Assembly: GCF_034702125.1 (NCBI RefSeq) | Contig: NC_085878.1 | Span: 16,989,057-17,053,056 of the forward strand | Direction: 5' to 3' | Length of the DNA stretch: 64,000 bases | Origin: Engraulis encrasicolus | Taxonomy: Eukaryota; Chordata; Actinopteri; Clupeiformes; Engraulidae | Part shown: piece by piece, positions 11,966-22,190 of the stretch | Position numbering within the stretch: the stretch's first letter is position 1 | Layout of the letters: every line of letters begins with the position of its first letter | Translations under genes and position numbers: made by a program | Notes under the pieces: generated by a model | Seen by the model: the letters and a program-made list of their open reading frames with translations, nothing else | The model's database searches: none | What the model was told of the DNA's origin: nothing

Positions 11966-12166
11966 AGGGTGACCATCTGTCCGGACTTCGGCTGGACAAC
12001 CCCGCCCCTTAACTATCTAACCCACCGCCCTGTCGCAGTACCCGTGGCTTCAAATTGCTGACTCTCCGCCTTCATGTCACTCCCCGTGTCATTCTAAACA
12101 GTAGGCGGAAATCAGGAAGCTGTACTGCCATATTATCAGCTGCCAAAAACAGTTTTAGTTGTAGTA
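11966..12166. other. Flank homologous to 36657-36800; target of fold-back element
   Basis: The sequence from about 12060 to 12165 (gctgactctccgcc ... cagctgccaaaaacagttt) matches 36672-36800 loosely, and the match resumes after 17900. This shows that the 12167-17900 element was inserted into an older repeat. The part starting agggtgaccatctgtcc resembles the terminal motif of widespread vertebrate MITEs, which is a weak inference. Confidence 0.45.
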
Positions 12167-12319
12167 GCCGGGGAGCCAAAGTCCCAAAATTGGGTTGGAC
12201 CTGACATGGCTTGCCATACTTTTTATTTGTGATTTTTTGGATAGTTCTATCCCTTAGGAAAAATAATTGGAGGGTCTGCTCGGGCGGAAATATCGCGAAA
12301 AAAAGTTGTGCCTATTTGA

Positions 12320-13046
12320 ATGTATGTACCCTTCATTTTACAAGAGAAATTTCTGAAAAATGAAAAATGACCTGAAATCCTTGGTGGCTTGGGTAAGCTG
12401 TCAATAAAGGCTTTCCAGGTGCACAGGACATACATGCTGACAACATTCAATAGAAAAAATATTCTTAAACCACATTTCAATAGGATTTTGACTCAATTTT
12501 GTGCTTAAAAATTAGGCGTTTTTTCACTTTTTTGCTATATTTTCATCTTTACCTCATTGGCAATCAAGTTTTTCTTCATGTTTTGACGTCAAACAATATG
12601 TCATTCTTTTTATTACGAAGTATAGTGATACCACAACAAAAACTATGAAAATACAACCAAAATCAATGGATCTGCGATGACTGTAGTGTATGTACCCTTC
12701 ATTTTTAGAGAGAATTTTCTGAAAAATAAAAAATGACCTGAAATCCTTAGTGGCTTGGGTAAGCTGTCAATAAAGGCTTTCCAGGTGCAAAGGACCCATC
12801 TACTGATGATATCCAATAAAGAAAATATTGTTAAACCATATTTGTACATGATTTTGGCTCAATTTTATGACCTAAAATTAGTCGTTTTTTCACTTTTTTT
12901 GCTATATTTTCATCGTTTCTTCATTGGCAATCAAGTTTTTCTTCATGTTTTGACATCACACAATATTCCATTCTTTTTATTAAGCAGTATAGTGATACCA
13001 CAGCAAAAACCATGAAAATACAACCAAACTCAATGGATCTGTGGGG
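12320..13046. repeat. Two tandem ~365-bp units inside left arm
   Basis: Unit 1 is about 12320-12687 and unit 2 about 12688-13046. Both start tgtatgtacccttcattt and include tggcttgggtaagctgtcaa, caatcaagtttttcttcatg and tcaatggatctg. The mirror-image pair of units is present in the right arm (about 17030-17740), so the duplication predates or was copied together with the inversion. Confidence 0.85.
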
Positions 13047-13140
13047 ACTCCAACTCTAATTGGTGATCAACAGGCCCAGAAAGTCAATAGAATTTCCGCC
13101 TACAATCAAAATGCTGAAATGTATGCTGAATACTGAGCAA

Positions 13141-13196
13141 TATGACACACACAAACACACACACGCGAGCGCGCGCACACACACACACACACCCCC
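13141..13196. repeat. Imperfect (CA)n microsatellite in left arm
   Basis: CA/GC-interrupted tract. The complementary pure (GT)n tract lies at the mirror position in the right arm (16830-16905), so the microsatellite is part of the arm and has expanded on one side only. Confidence 0.85.
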
Positions 13197-13439
13197 CTAA
13201 TCTGGGGATTCTACAATGATCTCCACCCCAGGTGACACCCTGCATACTGTACATGCTTTGTACATACCCTACTTCCTGGATGTGACACAGTGAGCCATTT
13301 ACACAGATGGGGGCAAAGGCGGGCCTACACAAAGCCTGGAAAGCCTATATTTTCAGGAATCACATAACCCATTGCAGTTTGCACACAGGGCAAACTGTTC
13401 TACATAGGACATCATCGCCAGCATGCTTCATACACTACT

Positions 13440-14040
13440 GGAGAACATGGAGCTGAGGAACACATATGCACATTTTTGGACCACAGTTTGGCCTCCAGCA
13501 CCATCCAGCCATAGAGTCTTTGTTCTAAACCCCACTATCTGAGACTGTACAACCATCATGTACTGAAGATTTCCTCTCTAACTGTTCCCTCTTGTTATCA
13601 ACACCAGCACACCTCAAGGGTGTGTGCTAAGCCCTCTGCTCTACACCCTATCCACCACACAAGACATACTACAGAAACAAGACAAAACATCTTCCGCCAT
13701 GGTGTAACGACAATTACTTCGTATTGGACTCCAAAAACAACAAGGGAATCATTGTGGACTTTCACAAAAACAATCACAGAAGTCACAGACCCCTCTGGTG
13801 ACTCATACAGTGGTGGAGAGGGTCAGCAGCTTTAAATCCCTGGAGGACGTGTCCTGGAGTATTCACATGTCCTCAGTGGTCAGCAAGGCCCAACAATGTC
13901 TCTTCTACCAGAAGAAACTGATGGGCTACCAAATCCTGAAGCCACTGTTGGTCAACTTCCACATCTGTGCCATCAGAGGACAAGTAGGCACTCCAGCATG
14001 TGCCTCAGAAAATCCCTGGGATGCCTCTACCAGAGATTAG
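13440..14040 (+). pseudogene. LINE reverse transcriptase fragment 1 (palm to thumb)
   Basis: Conceptual translation, with frame changes, gives the L2/CR1-type signature TPQGCVLSPLLYTL (about 13604-13650). It then reads IIVDFHKNN, VVERVSSFKSLEDVSWSIHM, SSVVSKAQQCLFYQKKL and LLVNFHICAIR (about 13750-13980). These match the conserved region after the catalytic Asp pair in fish L2-like LINEs (sequence pattern VVERVxxFKFLGVxxxxDLSWSxH). The FADD box itself and much of the palm is lost, and several frameshifts are needed. It sits in the core of the fold-back element. Confidence 0.7.
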
Positions 14041-14184
14041 TACTATCAACCACACGTACTGTCAGGATGTGGACACCAAAAGCAGAAGAAGCGCTGAAAT
14101 ACTGCTTTGAGTCCACTGATTGGTCTGTTCTGCAGCTGCTGAAACATCTGCATGGGGGAGTTCCCAGTAGTTCGGTACAAATTT

Positions 14185-14690
14185 GTGTATGTGCATGTTA
14201 AATGGGCAAACATTCTCTCTACACGTTTTAATGTCATCAACGGGGTATGACGGGGGAAATTGTTTATCTCCAGCCTTATTCAATGCTTATATGGATGAAA
14301 TGAGGTATGACAAACAAGTTTTATAGTTGGTGATAGTTGGTGTTGACTAATCATTTGCTATATGCAGCCAACCTTACCATTCTATCTCCAAGTAAGAGTT
14401 AGTTCCAACAGCTCCTTTATATCTGTTCTGATTATGAGGTAGAGTTTGACATTAATAACAATGTTAGGAAGAGTGTGATACTGTGATTAAAGTTCCCTCC
14501 TGTCTATCTATCTAAGAGCTGGGAGTAGCAAATACCACAAAATATCTGTGGTGCATCCTGCATCCTGATGGCTGAAACTGATAGCGCAATTAGTTGATCC
14601 TGGTCATAGCTCTGTTAGGGACACGTCTATGAGCTGGGAACACTGGTATAAGTGCCTTCATTAGCTTCCCTGTTTATATGTTCTGTATGT
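14185..14690 (+). pseudogene. LINE reverse transcriptase fragment 2 (different clade)
   Basis: Broken frames give FNVINGV followed by LSPALFNAYMDEM (14255-14300), then a degraded NHLLYA..LTILSPS box at about 14340-14395 with the catalytic DD not intact. After that comes a block resembling the region that ends in NTTKYL in non-LTR retrotransposons. The spacing and the LFNxYMDE motif differ from the L2-type fragments on either side, so this seems to be from another LINE lineage. Many stops; dead. Confidence 0.55.
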
Positions 14691-14759
14691 AGGCTACTGT
14701 GTGAAAGTATGCTGTTGTGAAGTATTGGTGTACTGTGTATTTCATGTATCCCTTTTGGT

Positions 14760-15560
14760 CCTCAAGCCTGTAATATTATTTAAAACATGTGCAAAAGAGG
14801 TAGCTGAGCCACTGCAACACATCTTCAACAAGAGTCTACAAACGGGTAAGGCACCTGTAGATAGTGCCTACAGTAGAAGACCTCTTCTCTCATACCAGTC
14901 CCCAAAAAGCAACACAACAATGATTACAGACCAGCTGCTCTCACATAATGAGAACATTTGAGTGGGTACTGCTGCTCAACAGAAAGAAAACCCAGGTTTG
15001 CCATGCTCTGGATTCCATACAGTTTATTTATCAGGATAACATGGGAGTTGTGGACGTTATCCTGTAACTGCTACATAGGGAAAATTCTCACTTGGACAAA
15101 GGAGACAGTGAGAATAATGTTCTTTTATTTCTCTAGTAGTGCCTCAAACATCCAGACACTTTTGCTGAGAGACTAACTTCTGCAGATGGTGGATACAGCT
15201 CTGGTGACCTGGATAAATGACCCCAGTACATCAGACTAAATGACCTTACATCACAAACTGTGGTCAGCAGCACTGGAGTGCCACAAGGAATGGTGTTGTT
15301 CACCCTATACCACCTACTTTTGCTACAGCACTACCACATGCTTTTGCTATACCTACCACATGCAAGTTTCCATAATGACACTGCAATTGTGAGGTGTATC
15401 AAGGGTGGGTAGGATGGGGAGTACAGGCGACAGGTGGATAACTTGGTGCCGGACCAACTAGCTGCAGCAGAATTCCATAAAAACTAAGGAGACGGTGCTT
15501 GACATAAGGAGAACCACCCCTCCACTCTATCAGAAAGGGTTCTAGACAGTGTGGTCTAAA
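14760..15560 (+). pseudogene. LINE reverse transcriptase fragment 3 (fingers to palm)
   Basis: Readable islands are KTCAKEVAEPLQHIFNKSLQ (14788 onward), a PVPKK-like patch near 14895, TVRIMFFYFSSSASNIQTLL (about 15108-15165; the catalytic FDFS region with Asp replaced by Tyr), then SWINDY-like and VSSTGVPQGMVL-like patches (about 15210-15300). These are successive pieces of an L2-type reverse transcriptase upstream of those in fragment 1. The downstream half therefore lies before the upstream half in this locus. Confidence 0.65.
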
Positions 15561-15680
15561 ACGTCAGCATCGGAAAGGTCGCACACACTGTTGTGTTGTA
15601 TGACCACCCTTTTCTTAAATTATGATACAAATTTGGTGTTGTATTGTCTTAATAAATGTATACAATGTCTGGACTTACTT

Positions 15681-15839
15681 TCACCAAGTTTTCACCAATG
15701 CAAGATCTTGTATCATATCCCAAAGATTCTCAGTGAGGTTGAGGTCTAGACTCTGTGGTGGCCAATCCATGTGTAACAATGATCGCTCATGCTTCCTGAA
15801 CAATGATTTTATAATTTGAGCCTGATTAATCTTGAAATT
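15681..15839 (-). pseudogene. Tc1/mariner transposase C-terminal fragment
   Basis: A clean minus-strand frame of 52 codons reads QAQIIKSLFRKHERSLLHMD, then WPPQSLDLNLTENLWDMIQD, then LALVKTW and a stop at 15681-15683. WPPQSxDLNxxENLW is the diagnostic third catalytic motif of Tc1-type DD34E transposases, with the Glu retained. Upstream parts of the enzyme (helix-turn-helix, first two Asp) were not found, so this is a fragment of about 50 residues of a family about 340 long. Confidence 0.85.
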
Positions 15840-16659
15840 TGCCTGTATTTTTTTTTTTAATCCATTGATATAATTGCATATTGATTCAGCTTTCCAAATA
15901 CAAAGTATTTCAGTGACTGTTGATGGAAATTATTTAAACACCCAAAAACAGACTAGCATATTTTATATGACCTTATATGGTAATTTTTTTAAAAGGAGTT
16001 TTAAGAAGTTAGAAACAAGTTGTTGCACCTATTGGTTCAGGGAACACAATTGGTATTAGCCTCCTCAGAGTTTAGATCTCTCATTCAGATTCTTGAGGTT
16101 GGTTGGAGAAGGCTTTACATAGTGTTCAAATTCTACCATACAATACCTTGGTAAAAACTTAAAGCAACACTAGATGGAAAAAGTCCAGATATTGCAGATT
16201 GAGTGTGACCTTATGATATGCACCATATGCATTTTTGCCTGCCTGAATTTGATACATATTATTATGGTTACCCCACCCTCTGGAAGATGAGGGCCCACAA
16301 CTTTCAAGCTATAAGTGAGCTTATTCCTGGTAATGAATGGGCATTTAATAGCTAGAACCTCATCTCCATGGCATACTGCTGTATGTATAGGTGCTGTGTG
16401 TATATGATGTGTATTACAGAACAGTATGTGTGTGGTCGTGTGAAATGCCTTATGGCTAAATGTGTGTTACATGTTAAATATGTTGTGCAATAATATGTAT
16501 CATGTTTTGCATATCTATTTATTTATGCTGCTAGAGACCTTAATTTCCTTCAGGATTGATAGTTATGTACTCTACTCAACAACACACAGTGTATCTTTCA
16601 GAATTTTGAGAGTAGTCTAGGCTTTCCTCTGGGTTACTGTGCCTGCAGATGGCAGAAGG

Positions 16660-16828
16660 TGTTGAATGGTAGTTGTGTAATTCTGCGGTCTCCCCCTTCT
16701 GTGAAAATAGCTCACTGTTACATCCACAAAGTATGTACAGAGTGTACGGGTGATGTACTGTACGTAGTAGTACATACGTTGTGGGGGTGTCACCTGGGAT
16801 GCAAATCATTGTAGAATCCCCAGATTAC

Positions 16829-16907
<79 letters not shown>

Positions 16908-17900
16908 AGGATGTATGTCATTGCTAAGTATACAGTGTGCTTTTCAGCATTTTGATTGTAGCCGGAAATCCTATTGAGTTTCCGGGCCTATTGATCACCA
17001 ACTACAGGTGAAATCGCACAGATCCATTGATTTTGGTTGTATTTTTGAAAAAATAAAATTGCTGTGGAATCACTATACTGCTTAATAAAAAGAATGGCAT
17101 ATTGTTTGAGGTCAAAACATGAAGAAAAACTTGATTGCCAATGAAGAAATGATGAAAATATAGCAAAAAAGTTAAAAAACGCCTTAATTTAGGTCATAAA
17201 ATTGAGCCAAAATCATGTACAAATGTGGTTTAACAATATTTTCTTTATTGGATATCATCAGTAGATGTGTCCTTTGCACCTGGGAAGCCTTTATTGACAG
17301 CTTACCCAAGCCACCAAGGATTTCAGGTCATTTTTCAGAAATTTCTCTCTAAAAATGAAGGGTACATACACTACAGTCATCACAGATCCATTGATTTTGG
17401 TTGTATTTTCATAATTTTTGTTGTGGTATCACTATACTTCTTAATAAAAACAATGACATATTGTTTGATGTCAAAACATGAAGAAAAACTTGATTGCCAA
17501 TGAGGTAAAGATGAAAATATAGCAAAAAAGTGAAAAAACGCCTAATTTTGAAGCATAAAATTGAGTGAAAACCCTATTGAAATGTGATTTTAAAATCTTT
17601 TTTCAATTGAATGTTGTCAGCATGTATGTCCTGTGCACCTGGAAAGCCTTTATTGACAGCTTACCCAAGCCACCAAGGATTTCAGGTCATTTTTCATTTT
17701 TCAGAAATTTCTCTTGAAAAATGAAGGGTACATACATTCAAATAGGCACAACTTTTTTTCGCGATATTTCCGCCCGAGCAGACCCTCCAATTATTTGTCC
17801 TAAAGGATAGAACTAACAAAAAAATCACGAATAAAAAGTATGGCAGGCCATGTCAGGTTCCTCCCATTTTAAAGCACTTTTGAGAGTTTGGCTCCCCGGC
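16660..17900. repeat. Right inverted arm of fold-back element
   Basis: Reverse-complement partner of 12167-13340, ending in TTTGGCTCCCCGGC at 17900. It contains the (GT)n tract (16830-16905) and the two tandem units in mirror order. Confidence 0.85.
16830..16905. repeat. (GT)n microsatellite in right arm
   Basis: About 38 uninterrupted GT units; mirror partner of the shorter tract at 13141-13196. Confidence 0.95.
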
Positions 17901-18113
17901 TATAGGCTAAAACAAAATGTTTTGGGAAGGATTTTCGCATTTCATTGCACCTACCTCCTCACTCCGATAAAGGAGGCATCAGTAGGCCTACCTTTAACGT
18001 TGTATCAGAGACGTAGAGGTTACGATAGACGATCTTCCCGTTGTAGTGTAGGGGCCTAGGGCCTGCTTATTTATTCAATCGTTATTTTTTACTGGAAAGT
18101 CATGTATACATGT

Positions 18114-19272
18114 AGCCTAGCGCAGCCAGACCCGTACAGCAAAAAGCTGTACCAGGGTCTAGGAGGGCTGGGCAGCAGTGTGGGCGGGATAAACGGTTGC
18201 TTCAGCACTCAACGTCACGCAATTGGATGGCAAACAACCAATCCCCATACACTTCTGTGTAACGTCACAGCTGTCTTTCAGCTGAGGTGAAGCGGCAACT
18301 TCGAGCCGTCGTAGCAGTGAATTCGTGTGATGACCACAGCCACAAACAAGTTTCCTAATAAATCGTGTTTTCACTTATACAGTTCAAAAATGCCTCGTTT
18401 TCAACCACATGGCCCTCCTTGATCAATCAGCAAAATGTCGAGCAATTTGGGGCTTGTTAAATGGTTATATTTATGATTGTTGTCAACATGGCATGTTCGG
18501 CGTTAGCTAGCTGTATACCCATAACTTTCCCTGATTGTCGCTCCCAACGCAGGACGCTCCCCGGTCAGCTCGCTCCCACTAGCCAGACTATCGATCCCAC
18601 CGCCATATAACGGAGCTAGTTATCTTTTTGATGTTAGTTTTTTGTTTCTAACCCTAGTTTTTTGTTTCTAACCCTAACCCTAACCTGGATACCTAGCTCT
18701 GTGTTGTTGACGACAGGTTAGCTAGCCACTAGCTTGGTAGACTCGGTGTCATTCCCATCTATTTAGTAAGCTACTCAAAGACTTCCAAAGCTCCCAAATG
18801 TCTCGTTTTTAATGGCATGTGTCTTATTAGAAATTGGGGCAGCAATTTCATTCTACACCTACAGTACGTAGTGGTCTGATAATAGCGTGTGACTATCTGG
18901 TTCTGTAAAATGCTCAACTTAGCTTACCGAGCTAGTTTAAAACATCGAATGATCAAATGGTAATGTGTTGAGATCTATTTGTGTCCGATAAGTTCATGGT
19001 GTATTATTACATCAATCCATGTCAGCCACGAAATGTATTATCATCCAGGCTTTTTAAATTAAGTAAACACTTTCGTGCTGTACGTAGCACGGACGGACAC
19101 CATGCTTCTTCTTAGAAAGTTTCCTGTTTACTAGGTAGCCCGGCCCCCCTCGCGATTTGATTGGCCCTGTCATCGGATAACTTTCAGCCTCGCAAAACGA
19201 CCGGGGTCCGCTAGACTGCCCCCGGGAGCAAATTCAATTTGCGGTCGCTAGGGGCGTCTAGATTTCTAGGCT
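18114..19272 (+). mobile_element. Non-autonomous element, AGCCTAG ends, 11-bp TSD (copy 1)
   Basis: The ends are AGCCTAG (18114-18120) and CTAGGCT (19266-19272), flanked on each side by the same 11 bp TGTATACATGT (18103-18113 and 19273-19283). A reverse-oriented copy is at 35228-36655. Aligned stretches include cagacccgtacagcaaaaag, aaacgaggcatttttgaac (complement) and ctagcgaccgcaaattgaat (complement), so the two copies are one family. No transposase is encoded. Target duplications of 10-11 bp fit Mutator-like elements better than hAT (8) or Tc1 (TA), but the 7-bp terminal match is too short to classify it. Confidence 0.8.
18635..18686. repeat. Telomere-like TTAGGG/CCCTAA short array
   Basis: A 20-bp unit (agttttttgtttctaaccct) occurs twice, followed by aaccctaaccctaacc. 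The related copy at 35228-36655 lacks this insert, so it was gained in copy 1. Confidence 0.75.
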
Positions 19273-19299
19273 TGTATACATGTGTGTAGTCAAAGATAC

Positions 19300-19690
19300 G
19301 GGCAGGAGTGTAATTATCAGCGGTGTTTTAAATCGGGAGGCGGCCGGTTCTGTCATCCCCCCCCTCCTACAAATTATTTGATGTAGGCTACTTTAATCGA
19401 AGTTACGGTCAGGAGTGTAATTATCAGCGGTGTTTTATATCGGGAGGCGGCCGGTTCTGTCATCCCCCCCTCCTACAATTTATTTGATGTAGGCTACTTT
19501 AATCGAAGTTACGGTCAGGAGTGTATCAGCAGTGTTTGAGGAGGGCCGCTTCTGTCAGCATCCCCCCCCCTTAATAGCATACAATTTATTTGACAACTTT
19601 AATCAAAGTTACGGTCAGTGTATTTATCAGCGGTGTTTTAAATCGAGAGGCGGCCGCTTCTGTCAGCAGCCCCTCCCCGCCCCTGCAGAC
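19300..19690. repeat. ~105-bp minisatellite, about 3.8 units
   Basis: Units begin near 19300, 19406, 19511 and 19610. Shared blocks are acggtcaggagtgta, atcagcggtgtttta, aggcggccggttctgtca, a C-run, and tactttaatcgaagtt. The last unit is cut short at about 19690. The C-runs vary from 6 to 9, as expected for slippage. Confidence 0.9.
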
Positions 19691-19740
19691 GCTTGGATAA
19701 CCATAGCAACAACACGAGCTGAAAATACAGACAGAGAGCG

Positions 19741-19995
19741 CCTGTGCAGAAATACGCTTTGTCGAGTTTGTGTCAATGACGTTGTCAGTGTAGTTTTCAA
19801 ATGCAAACGCATGCATATCGTAAATCAACCACGAGGCTCAAATCGTAAATCGACCACGAATCGCAGATATCGGAAACACAACCAACTCTCTGTCGAGTTT
19901 GTGTCAATGACGTTGTCAGTGTAGTTTTCAAATGCAAATGCATGCATATCGTAAATCAACCACGAGGCTCAAATCGTAAATAGACCACGAGTCGC
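19741..19995. repeat. Two-copy tandem repeat, period 131 bp
   Basis: gtcgagtttgtgtcaatgac occurs at 19761 and 19892, followed in both by gttgtcagtgtagttttcaa, gcatgcatatcgtaaatc and aaccacgaggctcaaatcgt. A related single fragment (cagatatcagaaacatgacc ... gtttgtgtcaacgacgttg) is at about 37426-37480. Confidence 0.85.
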
Positions 19996-20193
19996 TAGGC
20001 AGCAGTTGGGCAATTCAAATGAATAGACAGCGGAAGCGTTGCCCAACCACGAAAAACGGGCAATAACGTGAATGCACCAAGAAGCTTACAGTTCATTTCC
20101 CCATTATTTTTTCGTGAAAACTTCACGAAATGGCCGAGATACGATTGTTTATGTACACCACCAGGGGACCATTCCATCATTGGCGCTGAATTG

Positions 20194-20826
20194 GTAGCAT
20201 GTCATTTTTCCGACGTCTCTTTAGTCCGATGCGTCAATATTCCGAAAATTTCCCATTGATCCTACAGCCCACTAACTCGAAATAATTAAATTAAACCCTT
20301 TGCTCCGACAGCTCAATGTTCCAACCAATGGCTGTTAGGGGTTGGTCATCATCCCAGGTCGTATGTCATGCTTTTCCCGGTGGCAAGTAGACTTCAGCTG
20401 CATGCGCTGCGACGAGCACATACATGCCATCTGAGTCGGTCTTGCTGTGCCCTTACCAAAACCACCCCTAAACATAACCTGTCATTAATGCAATGTTGCC
20501 AAGTTTTACAGTTGTGCCCTACCCAAAACCATTCCTAACCCTTAACTGTCAGTAGGCTATTGCAGTGTTTCTGAGTTTTAAATTTGTGCCTTGACCAAAA
20601 CTTTTCCTAAACCTAACCTGTCACAGACAGCTGCATGACCACTGCGCAGGCTTCAGAGATTACGGTGATCTAAAGCAGCTTTTGGGCGGAACATTGGACT
20701 GTCTGGACAAAGGGTTTCATTTAATTGGTAAAAAGTTATCTGAGACTAAGTGCTGTAGGATCAATGGGAAATGTTCGGAACATTGACGCATCGGACGAAT
20801 GGGGCGTCGGAAAAACGAGCAGACCC
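20194..20826. mobile_element. 0.63-kb MITE with ~120-bp inverted ends (copy 1)
   Basis: Left end gtagcatgtcatttttccgac and right end gtcggaaaaacgagcagaccc are complementary. The inverted match runs on through cgatgcgtcaatattccga / cggaacattgacgcatcgg and cccattgatcctacag. It is the same family as 34114-34755 and about 90 percent similar by eye. The interior has several cctaacct/cctaaacct runs. No clear target duplication remains here, whereas copy 2 has one. Confidence 0.85.
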
Positions 20827-21274
20827 AGCGCGCTTACGTGCAAAAGCAGAGTTGCAACTAACTGCAGCTTAAACTTGAGGCTGAAGCCGTTCCATCAATG
20901 ATGATCAGCTGCGCCTTGGCTAGGTTGACTTCAGCTGCGCTTATCAAAGCTGTCGTTGCGCTCGTGCACGTTGTACAGGGGAAGTCCATATCAAGGATTG
21001 TCGAAAATGCGATCATGTTGGGGAGTCGGGCATGCGTTGTGAAATCCAGTTTTTATCACAGAAGTGATGTGAGAAGCAGTGGATTACCGGTAATGCAGGT
21101 GCTTCCTACTTGAGAGGCCCGTGTTCGATTCCCACCGTGCGCAACGACGTTAATGCAATCTTTAAAGGAGCTTTATCAGACATTGATTGTCATTTCATAG
21201 AGTAAAAATAACTTAAGTTGTGATAGGCCACCGCTCATCTGTTTAGAAGGTGCAGGATTCAGTAGAAATTTCAG
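20827..21274. other. Spacer with a tRNA-like patch
   Basis: No gene is recognised. A tRNA-like segment is listed separately at 21070-21140. The direct repeat atagagtaaaaat at 21197-21209 recurs at 21455-21467, flanking the hairpin region. Confidence 0.4.
21070..21140 (+). repeat. tRNA-like segment, possible SINE head
   Basis: gtggattaccggtaatgc followed by gtgcttcctacttgagaggc and then gtgttcgattcccacc. The last is a good RNA polymerase III B box (GTTCGATTCCC) with complementary T-arm flanks, and the middle could form an anticodon arm. The A box is poor, so it is a decayed tRNA-derived repeat rather than a tRNA gene. Confidence 0.4.
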
Positions 21275-21457
21275 TATAAGAAGAAGACAATCCGCACACT
21301 TCAGGTCTATTTTTGTGCAAAGAAGCTTTACTTGACTTGCAAGCTTTCGGTCCTTAGACCTGCCTGATGAAGGTCTAAGGACCGAAAGCTTGCAAGTCAA
21401 GTAAAGCTTCTTTGCACAAAAATAGACCTGAAGTGTGCGGATTGTCTTCTTCTTATA
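21275..21457. repeat. Perfect 87-bp inverted repeat with 9-nt loop
   Basis: 21275-21361 and 21371-21457 read as exact complements, separated by gcctgatga (21362-21370). The plus strand across the loop reads CTGATGA, then GGTC/GACC able to pair, then GAAA, which resembles a hammerhead ribozyme core (see findings). The hairpin is bracketed at a distance by atagagtaaaaat (21197-21209 and 21455-21467). Confidence 0.95.
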
Positions 21458-21784
21458 GAGTAAAAATATAAATGCTTTCATCAGCTGGAGTGCTTTATTT
21501 TATCTTTCAGAAGAATTTGTTTTAGGATGTAACAAAGCATAGGTAGCATAGGTAACACGATAGGCAGAGGGCTTTTGCTGAATCATTGCAAATGCAAAAA
21601 AACCAACCGTCGGCGACTTTGAGGACTTTTTTTAAATAACCTGGCTACACTGTAAAATGTAAATGTCCACGTTTAACTAGGCGTATTGCTTGGTTGAAAA
21701 TGAAGGCAGCCATTTAAAGCGACATAAAAAGAGATAATAGGCAAATGTAGCCTATGTATGTGAATATTTCATTTCTAGCCTATA

Positions 21785-21930
21785 ACATGTCGACAGTCGC
21801 CAGATTTGAACCCGGCGCGCTCGTGCTTGACACTAACTTTTTCGCTTACCAGCCATTTTGGCTAGTGGTTTTCCTGACTCACTAGCCATTGGGCCTTTTC
21901 ACTAGCCATAATTTTCTTAACCATCATAGC
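21785..21930 (-). repeat. tRNA-like T-arm and hAT-end fragment
   Basis: On the minus strand, gccgggttcaaatctggc (about 21796-21814) is a T-arm with a B box. Immediately right of it, 21838-21925 (accagccattttggctagtg ... cactagcc) matches the terminal region of the hAT element at 30525-31802 (ccagccaatttggctagtgg). It is a truncated relative of that element. Confidence 0.5.
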
Positions 21931-21957
21931 AGTTTTAATGAATCAATAGACTGTAAT

Positions 21958-22190
21958 AATGTAATAGAATAGAATAGAAAGCCTTTATTGTCATTATACA
22001 AAGTATACTGAGATTTTAGCTTCCCTACGAAGTGCACAGTCCTTTATAGATGAACATTGTCCAGTAAGTGTGAGTTCATTGTCGTAACAGCTTTGGGGAA
22101 GAAGCTGTTCTTCATCCTATTGGTTCTGGCTGGCAATGCCTTGTAGCGCCTGCCAGAGGGCAACAGTGTGAAGAGATGAAAGCCAGGATG
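21958..22190 (-). repeat. LINE 3'-end-like repeat
   Basis: gaatagaaagcctttattgtc, then ggggaagaagctgttcttca, then gcgcctgccagagggcaaca. This string of motifs is common in fish genomes as the reverse complement of the 3' end of L2/CR1-type LINEs. Only the non-coding tail is present. I am relying on remembered motif order, not a search. Confidence 0.55.

Larger units (their letters stand above)
12167..13340. repeat. Left inverted arm of fold-back element
   Basis: Inverted match to about 16660-17900. Landmarks from outside in are gccggggagccaaa, ggatagttctatcc, ggagggtctgctcgggcgg, two tandem units, gaatttccgcctacaatc, a CA repeat (13141-13196), ggggattctacaatgat, and ggatgtgacacagtgagc. Confidence 0.85.
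12167..17900. mobile_element. 5.7-kb fold-back element with ~1.2-kb inverted arms, TA-flanked
   Basis: The outer ends are a perfect 14-bp inverted repeat (GCCGGGGAGCCAAA at 12167-12180; complement ending at 17900), each flanked by TA (12165-12166 and 17901-17902). The inverted match continues inward with scattered changes to about 13340 on the left and about 16660 on the right. Each arm contains the same internal tandem duplication (see 12320-13046). The core (about 13340-16660) holds three LINE reverse transcriptase fragments and a Tc1 transposase fragment, none of which is a plausible mobilising gene for the whole element. TA flanks point to a Tc1/mariner-type or other TA-targeting transposase supplied in trans. 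The counterpart region near 36780-36800 lacks the insert. Confidence 0.8.

Noticed and set aside
18635..18686. True interstitial telomere / chromosome fusion point
   Set aside because: Only a few CCCTAA units inside one transposon copy.
20900..21113. 71-codon plus-strand open frame before the tRNA-like patch
   Set aside because: No resemblance to known proteins; probably chance.
21070..21140. Functional tRNA gene
   Set aside because: Good B box but poor A box and no convincing acceptor stem or terminator.
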